A stretch of DNA of 64,000 nt from Afipia sp. (GCA_030652315.1 JAUSAX010000079.1:42882-106881); one strand, 5' to 3'; shown: positions 16,612 through 26,338, numbered from the stretch's first letter. The notes: generated by a model from the sequence alone, not told the origin. Numbers and translations: made by a program.

Positions 16612-18027
16612 ATGGCAGTTGCCTTCGATGAAATGAATGGGCCCGGCGGCGCTCTTCGCTCCGCCTACCACGAACTCTCCCTCTGGCTGAAGGAGACCCC
16701 TCCGGACGCGCTGGAATACCGGCGTCAGGAGGCCGAGCTGCTGTTTCGGCGGATCGGCATCACCTTCGCAGTCTATGGCGAGGCCGAGTCCACCGAGCGG
16801 CTGATCCCGTTCGACGTAATCCCCCGCATTCTGTCGGGCAAGGAATGGACGACGCTGGAAAAGGGACTGAAGCAGCGCGTCAAGGCGCTCAACATGTTCC
16901 TGAGCGACATCTATCACAGCCGCGACATCCTCCGCGCCAAGATCATTCCCGACGATCTGATCTTCCAGAACCCGGTGTTCCGGCCGGAGATGAACGGACA
17001 GGACGTCCCGCACGACGTCTATGTCCACATCGCCGGCATCGATATCGTGCGTGTCGATTCCGATAATTTCTACGTGCTGGAAGACAACGCGCGCACGCCG
17101 TCCGGCGTGTCCTACATGCTGGAAAACCGCGAAATCATGATGCGGCTGTTTCCGGACCTGTTCGCGCGGCACCGCGTGGCGCCGGTGGAGAATTACCCGG
17201 ACGAATTGCTGGCCGCGCTGCGCTCGGTGGCTCCCCTCACCTCGAAGGCCGAACCGACCATCGCACTGCTGACTCCCGGCATCTACAACTCAGCCTATTA
17301 CGAGCATTCCTTTCTGGCCGACAAGCTCGGCGTCGAGCTGGTCGAGGGCCGCGACCTCATCGTCAAGAACGACGAAGTGTTCATGCGCACCACTGAGGGA
17401 ATGAAACGCGTCGATGTGATCTATCGCCGCGTCGACGATGATTTCCTCGATCCCCTCACCTTCCGCCCCGACTCCGTCCTCGGCGTGCCCGGCCTGATGT
17501 CGGCTTATGTCGCCGGCAACGTGACGCTGGCCAACGCGGTCGGCACCGGCATCGCCGATGACAAGGCGGTCTACAGCTACATGCCGGACATCGTAAAGTT
17601 CTATCTCGGCGAAGAGCCTATCCTGAAGAACGTCCCGACCTACCGCTGCCGCGAGCCGAAGGATCTCTCCTACGTGCTCGACAACCTGAAGGATCTGGTC
17701 GTCAAGGAAGTGCATGGCTCCGGCGGCTACGGCATGCTGATCGGCCCCGCATCCACCAGCGAAATGATCGAATCCTTCCGCGCCAAACTGCTGAAGGAGC
17801 CGGAAGGCTTCATCGCCCAGCCGACGCTGGCGCTGTCGACCTGCCCGACCTGCACCGCATCGGGCCTCGCCCCGCGTCACGTCGACCTGCGGCCGTTCGT
17901 GCTGACGGGCAAGGATCACGTCACCGTTGTGCCCGGCGGTCTCACCCGTGTGGCGCTGAAGGAAGGTTCGCTCGTGGTCAATTCCAGCCAGGGCGGCGGC
18001 ACCAAAGATACGTGGATACTCGAATGA
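16612..18027 (+). CDS. circularly permuted ATP-grasp protein (COG2308, DUF404/DUF407)
   Basis: The product is 471 aa. The conserved features are ALNMFLSDIYH near residue 98, YVLEDNARTPSGVSYMLENR near residue 155 and the late VVKEVHGSGGYGMLIGP near residue 362, which together make a permuted ATP-grasp nucleotide site. HVDLRPFVLTG lies near residue 422. ATP-grasp enzymes join a carboxylate to an amine through an acyl phosphate. Here it heads a cluster with an alpha-E protein, a transglutaminase-like protein and a proteasome-type protease, a set that comparative genomics has linked to making and processing a small peptide or peptide tag. The product is not known. Confidence 0.92.
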   Translation: MAVAFDEMNGPGGALRSAYHELSLWLKETPPDALEYRRQEAELLFRRIGITFAVYGEAESTERLIPFDVIPRILSGKEWTTLEKGLKQRVKALNMFLSDIYHSRDILRAKIIPDDLIFQNPVFRPEMNGQDVPHDVYVHIAGIDIVRVDSDNFYVLEDNARTPSGVSYMLENREIMMRLFPDLFARHRVAPVENYPDELLAALRSVAPLTSKAEPTIALLTPGIYNSAYYEHSFLADKLGVELVEGRDLIVKNDEVFMRTTEGMKRVDVIYRRVDDDFLDPLTFRPDSVLGVPGLMSAYVAGNVTLANAVGTGIADDKAVYSYMPDIVKFYLGEEPILKNVPTYRCREPKDLSYVLDNLKDLVVKEVHGSGGYGMLIGPASTSEMIESFRAKLLKEPEGFIAQPTLALSTCPTCTASGLAPRHVDLRPFVLTGKDHVTVVPGGLTRVALKEGSLVVNSSQGGGTKDTWILE

Positions 18028-18082
18028 GTGGCACCTTCACTTTTCACATGCGTGAGTTCGCCCGCTGCGCGCTCCGCCCCTT

Positions 18083-18192
18083 CCTCCCCTCCCCCTTGCG
18101 GGGGAGGGTCGGGGGGGGGGTATGATGCGGACAGAACTCTCGCTTTATCCCCCCTCCCCAACCCTCCCCCGCAAGGGGGGAGGGAGAAGAAA
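18083..18192. repeat. intergenic repeat, family D, inside the ATP-grasp cluster
   Basis: CCTCCCCCTTGCGGGGGAGG is followed by an uninterrupted run of ten G and, after a spacer, by the inverted counterpart CCCTCCCCCGCAAGGGGGGAGGG (central part). It sits between the ATP-grasp and alpha-E genes and could attenuate transcription between them. Confidence 0.75.
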
Positions 18193-18199
18193 CTGACGC

Positions 18200-19144
18200 A
18201 TGCTGTCGCGCACCGCAGAAAGTCTCTACTGGCTGGCCCGCTACGTCGAACGCGCGGAGTATCTCGCGCGCACCATCGAGGCGACCTTGCGCGCCACCGC
18301 GCTGCCGGACGCCTATGTCGGCAAGAGCAACGAATGGGAATCCGCGCTGCTCACGGCGGGCATCGACGATATCTTCTACAAGTTTCACGAAGAGGCCAAC
18401 GAGCGCACCGTCGTCGACTTCCTGTCGTTCTCACTCGACAATCCCTCCTCGATCCGCAACTGCATCGAGAACGCGCGGCTGAATTCACGCTCGGTGCGCA
18501 CCGCGCTGACCTCTGAGATGTGGGATACCATCAACGGCGCGTGGATCGAGTTGCACGCAGCATGGCCCAAAGGCGCGAAGACGCGCGAGGACCTGACCAA
18601 ATTTCTCCGCTTTGTGCAGGAAACGTCACTGCGGTTCGACGGCTCGGCCTACCGGACCATGCTGCGCAACGATGCCTACTGGTTCTCGCGGCTCGGCCTG
18701 CATCTGGAACGCGCCGACAACACCGCGCGCATCCTCGACGTAAAGTATCACGTGCTGCTGCCGGAGGAAGAACATGTCGGCGGCCCGCTCGACTACTATC
18801 AGTGGACCTCGATCCTGCGTTCGGTGTCGGCGCTCACCGCCTATCACTGGGTGTATCGCGAGACGTTGAAGCCGTGGCTAATCGCCGATCTTCTGATCCT
18901 TAATGAATCGCTGCCGCGCTCGCTGGCGAGTTGCTACGGCAATCTCGTGCGCAATCTCGACCAGATCGGCGTCGCCTACGGGCGGCAAGGCGCGGCGCAA
19001 CGCCACGCGCGCGGCGTCCGCAACCGGCTGGAACATGCGCACATGGACGACCTGTTCCAGCGCGGCCTGCACGAATTCATCCAAGAATTCATTGCGGACA
19101 ATGCCCGGCTGGGCGATACCATCTCGAAGCAATATTTGATCTGA
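18200..19144 (+). CDS. alpha-E domain protein (COG2307, DUF403)
   Basis: The product is 314 aa with GGGAGAAGAAAC just before ATG 18200. It starts MLSRTAESLYWLARYVERAE, the hallmark opening of the family, and is predicted all-helical with repeated pairs such as LGLHLERADNTARILD near residue 168. The family is almost always next to a permuted ATP-grasp protein, with which it is thought to form an enzyme complex, possibly as a helical lid or a second catalytic unit. The order here keeps that arrangement, with a repeat of about 110 bases in the gap between the genes. Confidence 0.93.
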   Translation: MLSRTAESLYWLARYVERAEYLARTIEATLRATALPDAYVGKSNEWESALLTAGIDDIFYKFHEEANERTVVDFLSFSLDNPSSIRNCIENARLNSRSVRTALTSEMWDTINGAWIELHAAWPKGAKTREDLTKFLRFVQETSLRFDGSAYRTMLRNDAYWFSRLGLHLERADNTARILDVKYHVLLPEEEHVGGPLDYYQWTSILRSVSALTAYHWVYRETLKPWLIADLLILNESLPRSLASCYGNLVRNLDQIGVAYGRQGAAQRHARGVRNRLEHAHMDDLFQRGLHEFIQEFIADNARLGDTISKQYLI

Positions 19145-19170
19145 CGACTTGGAAAAACATCATCGAATGC

Positions 19171-19264
19171 CGTCATGGCCGGGCCTGTCCCGGCCATCCA
19201 CGTCTTGCTTACAGAGCCGTAAACAGGAAAGACGTGGATGCCCGGCACAAGGCCGGGCATGACG
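19171..19264. repeat. intergenic palindromic repeat, family B
   Basis: CGTCATGGCCGGGCCTGTCC ... GGCCGGGCATGACG inverted arms, between the alpha-E and transglutaminase genes of one cluster. Confidence 0.82.
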
Positions 19265-19314
19265 ATCTTGGCCTCTCGCTATGACCTGAACTCTAGCTTT
19301 ATCCGACTATCGCC

Positions 19315-20139
19315 ATGCGCCTGAAAATCGCCCACACGACCACATACCGCTACGAGCCGCCGGCGACCGGCGTGATCCAGATTCTGCGCATGACGCCGGG
19401 CAGCCATGACGGCCAGTACGTCGCCGACTGGCAGATCGACGTCTCCACCGATACACGCCTCGACGTGCATCAGGATGCCTTCGGCAACGTCACGCACGTG
19501 CTGACCCACGGCGCGCTGTCGGACCTCACCATTCATGTCGAAGGTCTGATCGAAACCCACGACACCGGCGGCGTGTTGCGCGGCACCGACGAGCGGTTTC
19601 CGCCAAGTCTTTTCCTGCGCGCGACACCGCTGACCGCAGTCGATGCGGCGATGGCGAAGTTCGCCAGCGAACTGCATACCGAAGCAGCCGGCGACACGCT
19701 GGGCTTTCTTCATGCGCTGATGCTTCAGATCAACGATCACATGACGTTCGATACCGATCCGACCCACGCCGGAACATCCGCGACGGAAGCCTTCGCGCTC
19801 AAGCGCGGCGTCTGTCAGGACTATGCGCACATCTTCATTGCCTGCGCCCGCAGCGCCGGCGTCCCCGCCCGTTACGTTTCGGGACATCTGCTGCGCTCCG
19901 ACGGCATGGTCGCGCAGCAGGCGGGGCACGCCTGGGCGGAAGCCTTTGTCGAGAAACTCGGCTGGGTCGGTTTCGACGCGGCCAATGCCATCTGCACCAC
20001 CGAGGGCCATGTCAGGATCGCGGTCGGTCTCGACTATCTGAGCGCCGCTCCAGCGCGCGGTACCCGCTACGGCGGCGGCACGGAGACGCTGGAAGTCGCC
20101 GTCAGGGTCGATCAGGCCGGACGGCAGAGCCAGAGCTGA
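19315..20139 (+). CDS. transglutaminase-like cysteine peptidase family protein
   Basis: The product is 274 aa. It begins MRLKIAHTTTYRYEPPATGV, the bacterial transglutaminase N-terminal beta domain that recurs in this family. The catalytic triad is visible as Cys in KRGVCQDYAHIFIACAR (near residue 165), His in GHAWAEAF (near residue 204) and Asp or Asn in GWVGFDAAN (near residue 220). There is no signal peptide, so it acts in the cytoplasm. In this setting it would hydrolyse or form an amide bond in the product of the ATP-grasp/alpha-E pair. Confidence 0.92.
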   Translation: MRLKIAHTTTYRYEPPATGVIQILRMTPGSHDGQYVADWQIDVSTDTRLDVHQDAFGNVTHVLTHGALSDLTIHVEGLIETHDTGGVLRGTDERFPPSLFLRATPLTAVDAAMAKFASELHTEAAGDTLGFLHALMLQINDHMTFDTDPTHAGTSATEAFALKRGVCQDYAHIFIACARSAGVPARYVSGHLLRSDGMVAQQAGHAWAEAFVEKLGWVGFDAANAICTTEGHVRIAVGLDYLSAAPARGTRYGGGTETLEVAVRVDQAGRQSQS

Positions 20140-20150
20140 TCGCAAATTAG

Positions 20151-20240
20151 CGTCATTGCGAGCGAAGCGAAGCAATCCAACCTAGTCTGGAACGCGAAAA
20201 AAGCTGGATTGCTTCGTCGCTTACGCTCCTCGCAATGACG
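20151..20240. repeat. intergenic palindromic repeat, family A
   Basis: CGTCATTGCGAGCGAAGCGA with its inverted partner ending CTCGCAATGACG, between the transglutaminase and protease genes. Confidence 0.85.
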
Positions 20241-20332
20241 GCCTTTGAAAACGCAGGTCCCTTTAAAGTTGGATCCCCGTAGTTGCCCCATCCGCCTCCG
20301 CCGCGTAGAAATGCGCGGTCTGGAGACTTGGA

Positions 20333-21079
20333 ATGACCTATTGCTGCGGAATCCTCGTACGTGACGGCCTGATGATGATGGCCGACACCCGCACCAATGC
20401 GGGCCTCGACAACATCTCGACATTCCGCAAGCTGCATATCTTCAAGGACCCCGGCGAGCGGATCATGGCGATCGCCACCGCCGGCAATCTGGCCCTCACC
20501 CAATCTGTCATCTCGACGCTCAACGAGGGGTTTGAAAATCCCGAGACCGGCGAACGTGAAACGCTGATGAACGCGCCGACCATGTTCCAGGCGGCGCAGC
20601 GCATCGGCCGCGCCATCCGGAGCGTTCATGCGCTCGAAGGCAGCGCGCTGCGCGCCGAGGATATTTCCTTCGACGTGTCGTTCTTGTTCGGCGGCCAGAT
20701 CAAGGGCGCGCGAATGCGGCTGTTCATGGTCTACACCGCCGGCAACTTCATCGAATGCACCACCGACACGCCCTACCTGCAGATCGGCGAGCACAAGTAC
20801 GGCAAGCCCGTGCTCGACCGCGCGATCTCCTATGACGTCGATCTGTATGACGCGCTCAAGGTCGGGCTGGTGTCGATGGATTCGACGATGCGCTCCAATC
20901 TCGGCGTCGGCATGCCGATCGACATTCTGCTGGTCCGTCCCGACGCCCTCGACGCCGACCTGAACTATCGCATCGAGGCGGGCGAGCCGTATTTCCACGA
21001 TCTGCGTTCGCGCTGGTCGGCTGCGCTGCGCGCCGCGCACCAGAGCATTCCGCGCCCGCCTTACGGCAACGTCAAATAG
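20333..21079 (+). CDS. proteasome-type protease (COG3484)
   Basis: The product is 248 aa. It opens MTYCCGILVRDGLMMMADTR, so removal of Met exposes Thr2 as an N-terminal nucleophile, and Asp18 (MADTR) and Lys34 (FRKLH) fill the positions of the proteasome beta-subunit catalytic residues. This is the bacterial 20S-like branch distinct from HslV. It closes the four-gene cluster begun by the ATP-grasp protein. Its probable task is to trim the peptide made by the other members or to degrade tagged proteins, but this is inference from conserved neighbourhood. Confidence 0.9.
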   Translation: MTYCCGILVRDGLMMMADTRTNAGLDNISTFRKLHIFKDPGERIMAIATAGNLALTQSVISTLNEGFENPETGERETLMNAPTMFQAAQRIGRAIRSVHALEGSALRAEDISFDVSFLFGGQIKGARMRLFMVYTAGNFIECTTDTPYLQIGEHKYGKPVLDRAISYDVDLYDALKVGLVSMDSTMRSNLGVGMPIDILLVRPDALDADLNYRIEAGEPYFHDLRSRWSAALRAAHQSIPRPPYGNVK

Positions 21080-21115
21080 AGAAAGCACGGATGGGTTGCC
21101 TGTCAAGAAATGATA

Positions 21116-21140
21116 TCGTCCCCGCGAAAGCGGGGACGAC
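21116..21140. repeat. short palindromic repeat, family C
   Basis: GTCCCCGCGAAAGCGGGGAC hairpin in the gap before the SDR gene. Confidence 0.75.
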
Positions 21141-21188
21141 GTAGCAATTATTCAGGACGACCCACAAAAACAACAAAGGGAGAAACAG

Positions 21189-21932
21189 ATGAAAGTCGCG
21201 ATCGTCACCGGCGCCGGTTCTGGAATTGGACGCGCATCCTCGCTGGCGCTGATGAAGGCCGGCTTCTCCGTGGTTCTTGCGGGGCGCCGCAAGGACGCTC
21301 TGGAAGAAACCGCGAAGGCCGGCAAGGATCTCGGCAAGAGCCTTGTTGTGTCGAGCGACATGACCGATCCGGCCTCGATCGCCGCATTGTTCGCCAAGAC
21401 CATGGACGCATTCGGCCGCCTTGATGTGCTGTTCAACAATGCAGGCGTCGGCACGCCGCCGGTGCCGCTTGAGGACATCAGCCTGCAGCAGTGGCAGACC
21501 ACGGTGGCGACCAACCTCACCGCGCCGTTCCTCTGCACGCAGCACGCGTTCCGCATCATGAAGGACCAGACGCCGCGCGGCGGACGCATCATCAACAACG
21601 GATCGATCTCGGCCTATGCGCCGCGGCCGTTCTCCTCACCCTATACTTCGACCAAGCACGCCATCAGCGGCCTCACACGCGCCACCGCGCTCGACGGCCG
21701 CGCTTACGACATCGCCTGCGGCCAGATCGACATTGGCAACGCCGCGACCGAGATGACCGAGCGCATGACCGGCGGCGTGCTTCAGCCACGCGGCGACACC
21801 ATGGTCGAGCCGCGCATGGATGTGCAGAACGTCGCCGACGCCATCGTGTTCATGGCGACGCGCTCGCTCGACGCCAACGCACTGTTCCTCAACATCATGG
21901 CGACGAAGATGCCGTTCGTCGGGCGGGGCTGA
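21189..21932 (+). CDS. SDR family oxidoreductase
   Basis: The product is 247 aa, with AAAGGGAGAAAC seven bases before ATG 21189. Cofactor motif [13 protein letters not shown] (about residues 6-18), NNAG near residue 87, catalytic Ser in NGSISAYAP and YTSTKHAIS (Tyr-x3-Lys near residues 155-159) make a complete classical short-chain dehydrogenase. GRRKD after the second strand hints at NADP preference. The oxidised alcohol or reduced ketone is not identifiable, and no pathway partner is adjacent. Confidence 0.92.
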   Translation: MKVAIVTGAGSGIGRASSLALMKAGFSVVLAGRRKDALEETAKAGKDLGKSLVVSSDMTDPASIAALFAKTMDAFGRLDVLFNNAGVGTPPVPLEDISLQQWQTTVATNLTAPFLCTQHAFRIMKDQTPRGGRIINNGSISAYAPRPFSSPYTSTKHAISGLTRATALDGRAYDIACGQIDIGNAATEMTERMTGGVLQPRGDTMVEPRMDVQNVADAIVFMATRSLDANALFLNIMATKMPFVGRG

Positions 21933-21954
21933 CGAACATCCGAGGCGTCCCGTC

Positions 21955-24504
21955 TCAACCCGCTGCCGATTGAATCTTGCGTCGATCTTCGGCGGGCCAG
22001 TCGCGGGGCGCGACGGGTGTTGATACCGCCTCCGCCCCCACCATTTTCGCGATTTCGGCCGAACACTTCGGCCGGCTGAAGTAATAGCCCTGCATCTCGG
22101 TGCAGGCTTCTTCGCGAAGGATGTCCAGCTGTTCCTTCGTCTCGACTCCTTCCGCAGTAGTCGTTTTGCCAAGGCTGACGGCAAATCGCACCACGGCCCG
22201 CGCGATCAAACGCGAATCTTCCTTCGCACTCAGGAGCTCGTTGACGAAGCTGCGATCGATCTTGATTTTGTCGAACGGAAATTTTTGCAGAAAGCTCAAG
22301 GATGAATAGCCCGTTCCAAAATCATCCAGGGCAATTCGCACGCCGAGCTTATGCAACTGACCGAGCGCTGCGAACACAGCTTCGCTGTCATGCATGATGG
22401 CCGTCTCGGTCACCTCGAGTTCAAGCCGTTGCGGCGCGATTCCCGAAGTCGCGAGCGCACCAAGAACGACCGGGACCAGTTCCTTGCTTCTGAATTGAGC
22501 GGGCGACAGGTTGACTGCGATCTTGAGATCGGCGGGCCATTTTGCGGCTTCGGCGCACGCCGTCCTCAGGACCCACTCCCCGATGGGCACGATGAGGCCG
22601 GTTTCTTCCGCAAGCGGGATAAACTCCACGGGCGAGACCAACCCGCGCTGGGGGTGATGCCAACGCAACAGCGCCTCCAAACCGCTGATGTCGCCGCTCT
22701 TCAGATCGACGAATGGCTGATAGTGGAGTTCGAACTCACCACTGACGAGTGCATGACGCATGTCGCGCTCGAGATTTCTCCGGGCATGCATGAGCCGGTC
22801 CAGCTCGGGCTCGAAGAAATGGAACGTGCCGCGCCCGCTGCTTTTCGCACGATAGAGGGCAAGATCCGCCGCTTTCAGAATCTGATCTGAGTTAATGCCG
22901 TCAGTTGGCGCGACGGCGATACCAATACTTGTTCCGGTGATCACCTGATGATCACCAAGATCGAAGGGCTCGGAGAGTGCCCGATTGATCCTCTCGGCAA
23001 GAGCAGCAGCTTCGGCAACCGGCTTTGGCATGTGCTCGATGACGGCGAATTCGTCGCCTCCCAGACGGGCGATCAATGCCGTGTCTCTGATACACGTGCG
23101 CAGGCGTGCGGCAACAGCCTGCAGCAAAGCGTCGCCCGTTGGATGTCCCAGCGTGTCGTTGATCTCCTTGAAGCGATCGAGATCCAGCATCAGCACTGCC
23201 AGATGCGGCCCTCCCCTGCGTGTAATGGAAAGGGCCTGCTCCAGCCGGTCCCGAAGCAGCACGCGATTCGGCAGATCGGTGAGCGCGTCATGCTGCGCCA
23301 TATGGGCGACCCTGGCTTCAGAGCGCCGTTGCTCGGTGACGTCGAGGTGGGTCGCGACCCAGCCACCACCGGCCATTGGCTGCCGCGTGACGCAGATCGA
23401 ACGGCCATCCGCGAGTTCTTCAATCCGGCTCGACGTTTCATTGCGAGGCAGCGCACCCAGCCTCGAAATCACCAACGTCGCGGCGCTCTCGCTGGTTTCG
23501 CCCTTGAGGATGCCATTGGTGATGCGATGCTTGATGATGTCATGGTGGGGCGTGCCCGTCTTCAACAGCTCCGGCGGCAGCCGATACATCTCGGCATAAC
23601 GATCGTTGCAAATGACCAGCCGCTTTTCCGCATCGAACATGCACAAGCCTTCGCCCATGTTGTTGATGGCGGTGTCCAGCCTGAATTTCTGATCCTGCAG
23701 TTCCTTTTGTGAACTTTCATTCTGCTGCCGGGCGAGCGAAAGCTGGTCGATGATTTCCTCGAACCTGTGGGTGCGCAGCGCAAGGCGACGATCTGCCAGC
23801 ACACCGACAAAACTCATCCCGAGCACCGACAGGGCGACACCTGCAATTGCCAGGGCAAGCACTGCTGGAGAAAGCGATAGCGTGCCAGGGGTCAGCGTCG
23901 GATCGGGAATGATCTCGACCGCGCCCATGGCCGTGAAATGATGAGCGACAATCGCCAGTGTCAGAAAGAGTGCGGCGTAAAGCGTTCCCCACCTGTCGCT
24001 CCGGCGTATCGCGATCAGCAACGCGAGATAGCCGAAGAGCAAACCGAGCACGATGGATACGGCGACAAGGTCCAGCGACCACACCACGCGCCCCGGCACT
24101 TCGAGCGCCCACATGCCAAGATAGTGCATGCTGGCAATGCCGGCGCCCATGATCCCGCCGCCGATGGGTGCACGCCACCGGCTCGGGTCGTTTGCGGCAA
24201 AGGCCAAACCGCACGACATCAATATCATCGCGACAGCAAGCGACAACGCCGTCAGGGCGATGCCGTATCCGGATGAAACGCCCGGCTCATAGGCGAGCAT
24301 GGCAATGAAGTGCGTCGCCCAGACCCCGTATCCGAACACGGCTCCGGCAATTGCAATCCAGATCAAGCGCGCCCTGGTTTGCGACGCGATAGCACGATGG
24401 AAAATGCTGACGGCGACGATGCTTGCAACGAAGCACACAAGCCCGGCGAGCAGAACAAGCCGCCAGTCGTGCTCGGCGGTCAGGCACGTAAGGGTACGGA
24501 ACAT
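21955..24504 (-). CDS. MHYT-PAS-GGDEF-EAL cyclic-di-GMP signalling protein
   Basis: The product is 849 aa from ATG 24504 (MFRTLTCL). Residues 1-250 hold seven membrane spans with the three MHYT-type motifs ATHFIAM, SMHYLGM and AHHFTAM, thought to bind copper and sense O2, CO or NO. A short coiled region and a PAS-like domain (about 290-400, MGEGLCMFDAEKRLVICND) follow. The GGDEF domain keeps ARLGGDEFAVIE, and the EAL domain keeps LEALLRWHHP, VNLSP, DDFGTGYSSL and KIDRSFV. Both catalytic halves therefore look intact, so the protein could make and break cyclic-di-GMP, most often acting as a phosphodiesterase when both are present. It would link a gas or redox signal to motility and biofilm. Confidence 0.93.
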   Translation of the reverse strand: MFRTLTCLTAEHDWRLVLLAGLVCFVASIVAVSIFHRAIASQTRARLIWIAIAGAVFGYGVWATHFIAMLAYEPGVSSGYGIALTALSLAVAMILMSCGLAFAANDPSRWRAPIGGGIMGAGIASMHYLGMWALEVPGRVVWSLDLVAVSIVLGLLFGYLALLIAIRRSDRWGTLYAALFLTLAIVAHHFTAMGAVEIIPDPTLTPGTLSLSPAVLALAIAGVALSVLGMSFVGVLADRRLALRTHRFEEIIDQLSLARQQNESSQKELQDQKFRLDTAINNMGEGLCMFDAEKRLVICNDRYAEMYRLPPELLKTGTPHHDIIKHRITNGILKGETSESAATLVISRLGALPRNETSSRIEELADGRSICVTRQPMAGGGWVATHLDVTEQRRSEARVAHMAQHDALTDLPNRVLLRDRLEQALSITRRGGPHLAVLMLDLDRFKEINDTLGHPTGDALLQAVAARLRTCIRDTALIARLGGDEFAVIEHMPKPVAEAAALAERINRALSEPFDLGDHQVITGTSIGIAVAPTDGINSDQILKAADLALYRAKSSGRGTFHFFEPELDRLMHARRNLERDMRHALVSGEFELHYQPFVDLKSGDISGLEALLRWHHPQRGLVSPVEFIPLAEETGLIVPIGEWVLRTACAEAAKWPADLKIAVNLSPAQFRSKELVPVVLGALATSGIAPQRLELEVTETAIMHDSEAVFAALGQLHKLGVRIALDDFGTGYSSLSFLQKFPFDKIKIDRSFVNELLSAKEDSRLIARAVVRFAVSLGKTTTAEGVETKEQLDILREEACTEMQGYYFSRPKCSAEIAKMVGAEAVSTPVAPRDWPAEDRRKIQSAAG

Positions 24505-24737
24505 GGCTTTCTGCCCAAGTTTGTCCGCCTGACGAATACCCGACGATGTTTGCTTTCCTGCTAACGATATACAACTTATGGTAGCATGGTTACCGCATTT
24601 TAAACCAGGGGTGTGCGAGCCGTTCGAACGGATAAGGAGCAGATCAGGCAAGCAAGATGGGACGGAGCGTCGTCCTGAAGCGTGGCCGCACTTGCGGCGA
24701 ACCTCGAAGGATGTTGCCGGCGCGTGTGGTCGCAAAT

Positions 24738-25565
24738 TCAGCGATTCAATTCCGCTGCTGCAAATTCCGCGACACGCAGGTCAACGTCAGCCGGATCGCC
24801 ATCGTCCAGGAACCAGGCGGCGGACAATCCGGCCCATGCCAGAATCCACCGCAGCATCCGCGTCCGCTCGATCTTCGCAGCCATCGTCACGATCTCCAGC
24901 CGCCGCGCAAACCGCTCAGGGTTTGTCGCCACCGGCCATTGCGGATGATCGAGGTCCGGATTGGTGAAGATGTTCGCGTAATCGAAGCCGCGTTCTCCGA
25001 TGATGTGCTTGGGATCAATTGCAAGCCATCCGCGTGTGCCGAAATCCAGCACATTGTTATGGTGCAGGTCGCCATGCAGAACGCGGACATCGCGCGGCTC
25101 CGCCAGCAACATTCGCGCGGCTTCGGCGCATTTCGCGAGAATGCCTCCGTGCTTTGCCACGGCGGGTTCGAGATCGCGAAACCATTGCACCAACGGCACC
25201 AAACCCGGCGGCGGGACTGACCGATGCTCATGCAGCCGCGCGGCGACGTTGCAAAGAATTGCGCAGGCTTCGTCGTCGCGCCCCGTGCGGGACATCACGG
25301 CGAGCGACGCCGGCCCCTCCGCGCGTTCAAGCAGAATTGCAATGTCGTCGCGGGCCAACACGCGCGCCGCGCCCTCGCCGTTCCACCATTGCATCACCGA
25401 ACCGCCGATCCGCTCGTCGTCGTGATCAGCAACCTTCAGCATCGCTGCCGCGCCGTTCTGCCGGACCGGCAACAGGCGAGACGCGCGCGTTATGATGGGG
25501 GCACCGTCCGGGATCAGATCCCACGCGTGAAGGTATTCATCGAACATCGCCGATGTGTACGACAT
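24738..25565 (-). CDS. aminoglycoside/streptomycin 6-phosphotransferase family kinase
   Basis: The product is 275 aa if ATG 25565 is used; Met at 25547 is also possible. The kinase-like fold is shown by the Brenner motif HGDLHHNNVLDF with its catalytic Asp (near residue 185), and AIDPKHIIGERGFDYANIF, the metal-binding Asp motif, near residue 203. These match the APH(6) group. Chromosomal members may phosphorylate metabolites rather than antibiotics, so a resistance role should not be assumed. It lies just beyond the upstream region of the cyclic-di-GMP gene, in the same direction. Confidence 0.87.
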   Translation of the reverse strand: MSYTSAMFDEYLHAWDLIPDGAPIITRASRLLPVRQNGAAAMLKVADHDDERIGGSVMQWWNGEGAARVLARDDIAILLERAEGPASLAVMSRTGRDDEACAILCNVAARLHEHRSVPPPGLVPLVQWFRDLEPAVAKHGGILAKCAEAARMLLAEPRDVRVLHGDLHHNNVLDFGTRGWLAIDPKHIIGERGFDYANIFTNPDLDHPQWPVATNPERFARRLEIVTMAAKIERTRMLRWILAWAGLSAAWFLDDGDPADVDLRVAEFAAAELNR

Positions 25566-25611
25566 GGAATGCCGGTTCGCACGCCCCTGCGGCAATCGGA
25601 CGTCCCGCGTG

Positions 25612-26232
25612 CTACGCGGTCAGTTCCACCGTCTCGAAATCCGCCGGCAGGATCACCTCCAGCAACTCGCAATCGTCCGAGTAATCGCGGATCAGATGCT
25701 TGATGCGTGGCGGCTGCGTCCAGCTGCTGCCTTCGCGCATCATGATCTCGCCCTGGCCTTCGAGATAGGTCTTCACCCAGCCTTTCAGGACGTAGACCAT
25801 CTGAAACTCGACGCCGTGGAAATGCAGCTTCGAGACTTCCTTCGGATCGCACGGCCCGATCAGGCGGATGACATGCGCACGCGCAAGCCCATGGGTGCCC
25901 TCCGCAATGCCGAGATCGCGATATTGCGCATAGGCGCGCAAACCGTCGGCACGAAAATCTTCCTCGCGATGATGACTGACCACGAAGCGCTGCTTCGGGC
26001 GCGTCGGCTTTGCTGCGCTCCGCGCGGCCGATGCACGCGGCTTGCCCGATTTGGCTTTGGCGCGGGATGTGGATGCGGCGGCCTTCTTGCGCGGCGCGGA
26101 TTTTTTCAGGGCGACGGAGCGTGCCGCAGCTTTCGGCGGTTTGCGGGGTGTCGCTGATATCGCCTTTGCAGACTTCGCTTTCGCCGATTTTGTTTTGGCG
26201 GATTTTGTTGTGGCCGATCTTGTTTTGACCAT
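25612..26232 (-). CDS. cupin-domain protein with histone-like Lys/Ala-rich N-terminal tail
   Basis: The product is 206 aa from ATG 26232 (MVKTRS). Residues 1-80 are a low-complexity tail of Lys, Ala, Ser and Arg with repeated KSAKTKSAKAKSAKA units, resembling the tail of histone H1. The C-terminal half (about 95-206) is a cupin: KLHFHGVEFQMVYVLKGW contains His and Glu metal ligands, and WTQPPRIKHLIRDYS contains the later His. The cupin could bind a metal-linked small molecule; the tail would bind nucleic acid or other polyanions. Which came first is unclear, and the tail could be a variable-length repeat. Confidence 0.8.
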   Translation of the reverse strand: MVKTRSATTKSAKTKSAKAKSAKAISATPRKPPKAAARSVALKKSAPRKKAAASTSRAKAKSGKPRASAARSAAKPTRPKQRFVVSHHREEDFRADGLRAYAQYRDLGIAEGTHGLARAHVIRLIGPCDPKEVSKLHFHGVEFQMVYVLKGWVKTYLEGQGEIMMREGSSWTQPPRIKHLIRDYSDDCELLEVILPADFETVELTA

Positions 26233-26338
26233 GTGCGTGCCTCCCTTTTGGCCCGCCGCATCCGTCGATGCCGCGCGGCCACGGAAGACTAGCCATTGCC
26301 CGCCGCACCGGCAACGCGATCGGCTGGCGGGGCTAATC

